From JAEHDI01 sp035455185 (GTDB taxonomy: Bacteria; Acidobacteriota; Terriglobia; Bryobacterales; Bryobacteraceae): 5,182 nucleotides of DNA. Shown in pieces: positions 4,974 to 5,182 of the stretch; the first letter of the stretch is position 1, and the number at the start of each line of letters is the position of its first letter. The notes below the pieces were generated by a model. It saw nothing but the letters and a program-made list of their open reading frames with translations. It searched no databases and was not told the DNA's origin. The position numbers and the translations under genes are program-made. The stretch is from assembly GCA_035455185.1 (NCBI GenBank), contig DATIFQ010000413.1:1-5182 (forward strand), written 5' to 3'.

Positions 4974-4981
4974 GATGCAGG
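4967..4981. repeat. Inverted repeat across the higB start codon
   Basis: Seven-base arms CCTGCAT and ATGCAGG around a single central base contain the ATG at 4971-4973. It could be a second operator half-site, an mRNA hairpin or chance. It lies two bases beyond the -10 box. Confidence 0.5.
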
Positions 4982-4982
4982 T

Positions 4983-5011
4983 AGTATACGAATATTCGTA
5001 TAGCTGGTCAA
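4983..5011 (-). promoter_or_regulatory. Sigma70-type promoter of the HigB/HigA cassette
   Basis: On the minus strand TTGACC (5006-5011) is followed after exactly 17 bases by TATACT (4983-4988); each hexamer has five consensus bases. It sits about ten bases inside the cassette boundary, so the module carries its own expression signal and does not depend on the integron promoter. The predicted start point, about 4976, is only about three bases from the toxin ATG. Confidence 0.8.
4985..5002. promoter_or_regulatory. Probable operator: perfect 18-base palindrome
   Basis: TATACGAAT is followed directly by its reverse complement ATTCGTATA. The palindrome fills most of the spacer and overlaps the -10 box of the promoter at 4983-5011. 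That position suits autorepression by the XRE antitoxin or its complex with the toxin. The binding protein is inferred. Confidence 0.75.
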
Positions 5012-5032
5012 GCGCGTTCAGGCCGAACGCGC
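5012..5032. repeat. Inverted repeat overlapping the attC R' box
   Basis: Perfect eight-base arms GCGCGTTC (5012-5019) and GAACGCGC (5025-5032) flank a five-base loop. The right arm covers part of R' of attC 5022-5122. No T-tract follows on either side, so a terminator is not indicated. It may be incidental to GC-rich sequence. Confidence 0.45.
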
Positions 5033-5122
5033 GCGGCGATGCGCGGGCCGAGAGGCGCGGCGCTTGCCCCGCAAACGCCGTGACGCGAGGACAGGCGCGT
5101 CGACCGCATAGCTAGGTTGCAG
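5022..5122 (-). other. attC: Probable attC site ending the first, partial cassette
   Basis: On the minus strand R' is GTTCGGC (5022-5028), and L' TCGCCGC just before it pairs with L'' GCGG-t-CGA with an extrahelical T. R'' is less clear: CTGCAAC at 5116-5122 keeps the AAC but not the full RYYYAAC pattern, and it is separated from L'' by about eight bases. The downstream cassette starts with TTCGGC, which exactly matches that cassette's own R'', so the boundary at 5027/5028 is firm even though R'' is weak. Confidence 0.68.
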
Positions 5123-5182
5123 CACGAATGCGCCCGCTCTTGAGCAACCACGCCAAGTACCCGGCGGCCGTAACATCGTACG
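5112..5182 (-). CDS. C-terminal fragment of an unidentified cassette ORF
   Basis: A partial reading frame enters from beyond 5182 and ends at a TAG at 5112-5114. The visible tail is YDVTAAGYLAWLLKSGRIRAAT. It is the most protein-like of the three minus-strand frames here, all of which are open because the DNA is GC-rich. Its stop falls just past the R'' box of attC 5022-5122, as in other cassettes of this array. No family can be assigned from 22 residues. Confidence 0.42.
   Translation of the reverse strand, partial: YDVTAAGYLAWLLKSGRIRAAT

Larger units (their letters stand above)
1208..5182 (-). mobile_element. Integron gene-cassette array (partial; six complete cassettes plus the end of a seventh)
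   Basis: Seven attC-like sites in the same orientation separate short ORFs that all read on the minus strand. Cutting between G and TT of each R' box gives complete cassettes at about 4297-5027, 3748-4296, 3138-3747, 2669-3137, 1807-2668 and 1214-1806, each holding one gene or one gene pair followed by its attC. Sizes of roughly 470-860 bases are typical of cassettes. No integrase, attI or Pc promoter is in the window; the array should continue, and begin, beyond 5182. The uniform gene direction, the missing shared promoters and the unrelated functions of neighbours fit a cassette array rather than an operon. Confidence 0.9.

Noticed and set aside
1208..5122. The repeated structured elements as a CRISPR array or REP/BIME family
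   Set aside because: The elements differ in sequence and length and are spaced by whole genes. Their box order and single extrahelical base match attC sites instead.

Overview
The window is a stretch of an integron gene-cassette array, read on the minus strand. Seven attC recombination sites lie in one orientation at about 5022-5122, 4291-4353, 3741-3857, 3132-3201, 2663-2754, 1801-1898 and 1208-1269. Each has the R''-L''-spacer-L'-R' layout, and each L'' arm carries one unpaired base relative to L', as attC sites do. No integrase (intI), attI or cassette promoter Pc is present. By convention these would lie beyond position 5182. The DNA is GC-rich and proteobacterial in style; I would guess Gamma- or Betaproteobacteria, or an environmental integron. 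The attC sites differ a lot from one another, so this does not look like a homogeneous Vibrio-type superintegron.

Layout in transcription order (high to low coordinates): (A) the 3' end of a cassette with a partial, unidentified ORF (5112-5182); (B) a HigB/HigA-type toxin-antitoxin (TA) pair (4641-4973 and 4361-4654) with its own promoter and a palindromic operator-like site; (C) a glyoxalase/bleomycin-resistance (VOC) protein (3822-4259); (D) a DUF4160-DUF2442 gene pair, possibly a TA-like module (3446-3703 and 3196-3441); (E) a small three-helix membrane protein of unknown function (2768-3115); (F) a PhnB-like VOC protein (1996-2481); (G) a BrnT toxin with its antitoxin partner (1480-1770 and 1239-1511). 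Beyond the last attC, after a 323-base stretch without a clear gene, lies an Amidohydro_2-family hydrolase (42-884). It is either the chromosomal flank or an eighth, long cassette whose attC would fall outside the window.

The cassettes are functionally independent. Two, perhaps three, are two-gene addiction-type modules, which are thought to stabilise cassette arrays. The others are single small genes. Several ORFs end inside their own attC, so their last residues or stop codons are encoded by the recombination site. The first bases of cassettes B, D, F and G match the reverse complement of the R'' box in their own attC. This supports the boundaries and explains why the R' boxes look degenerate.
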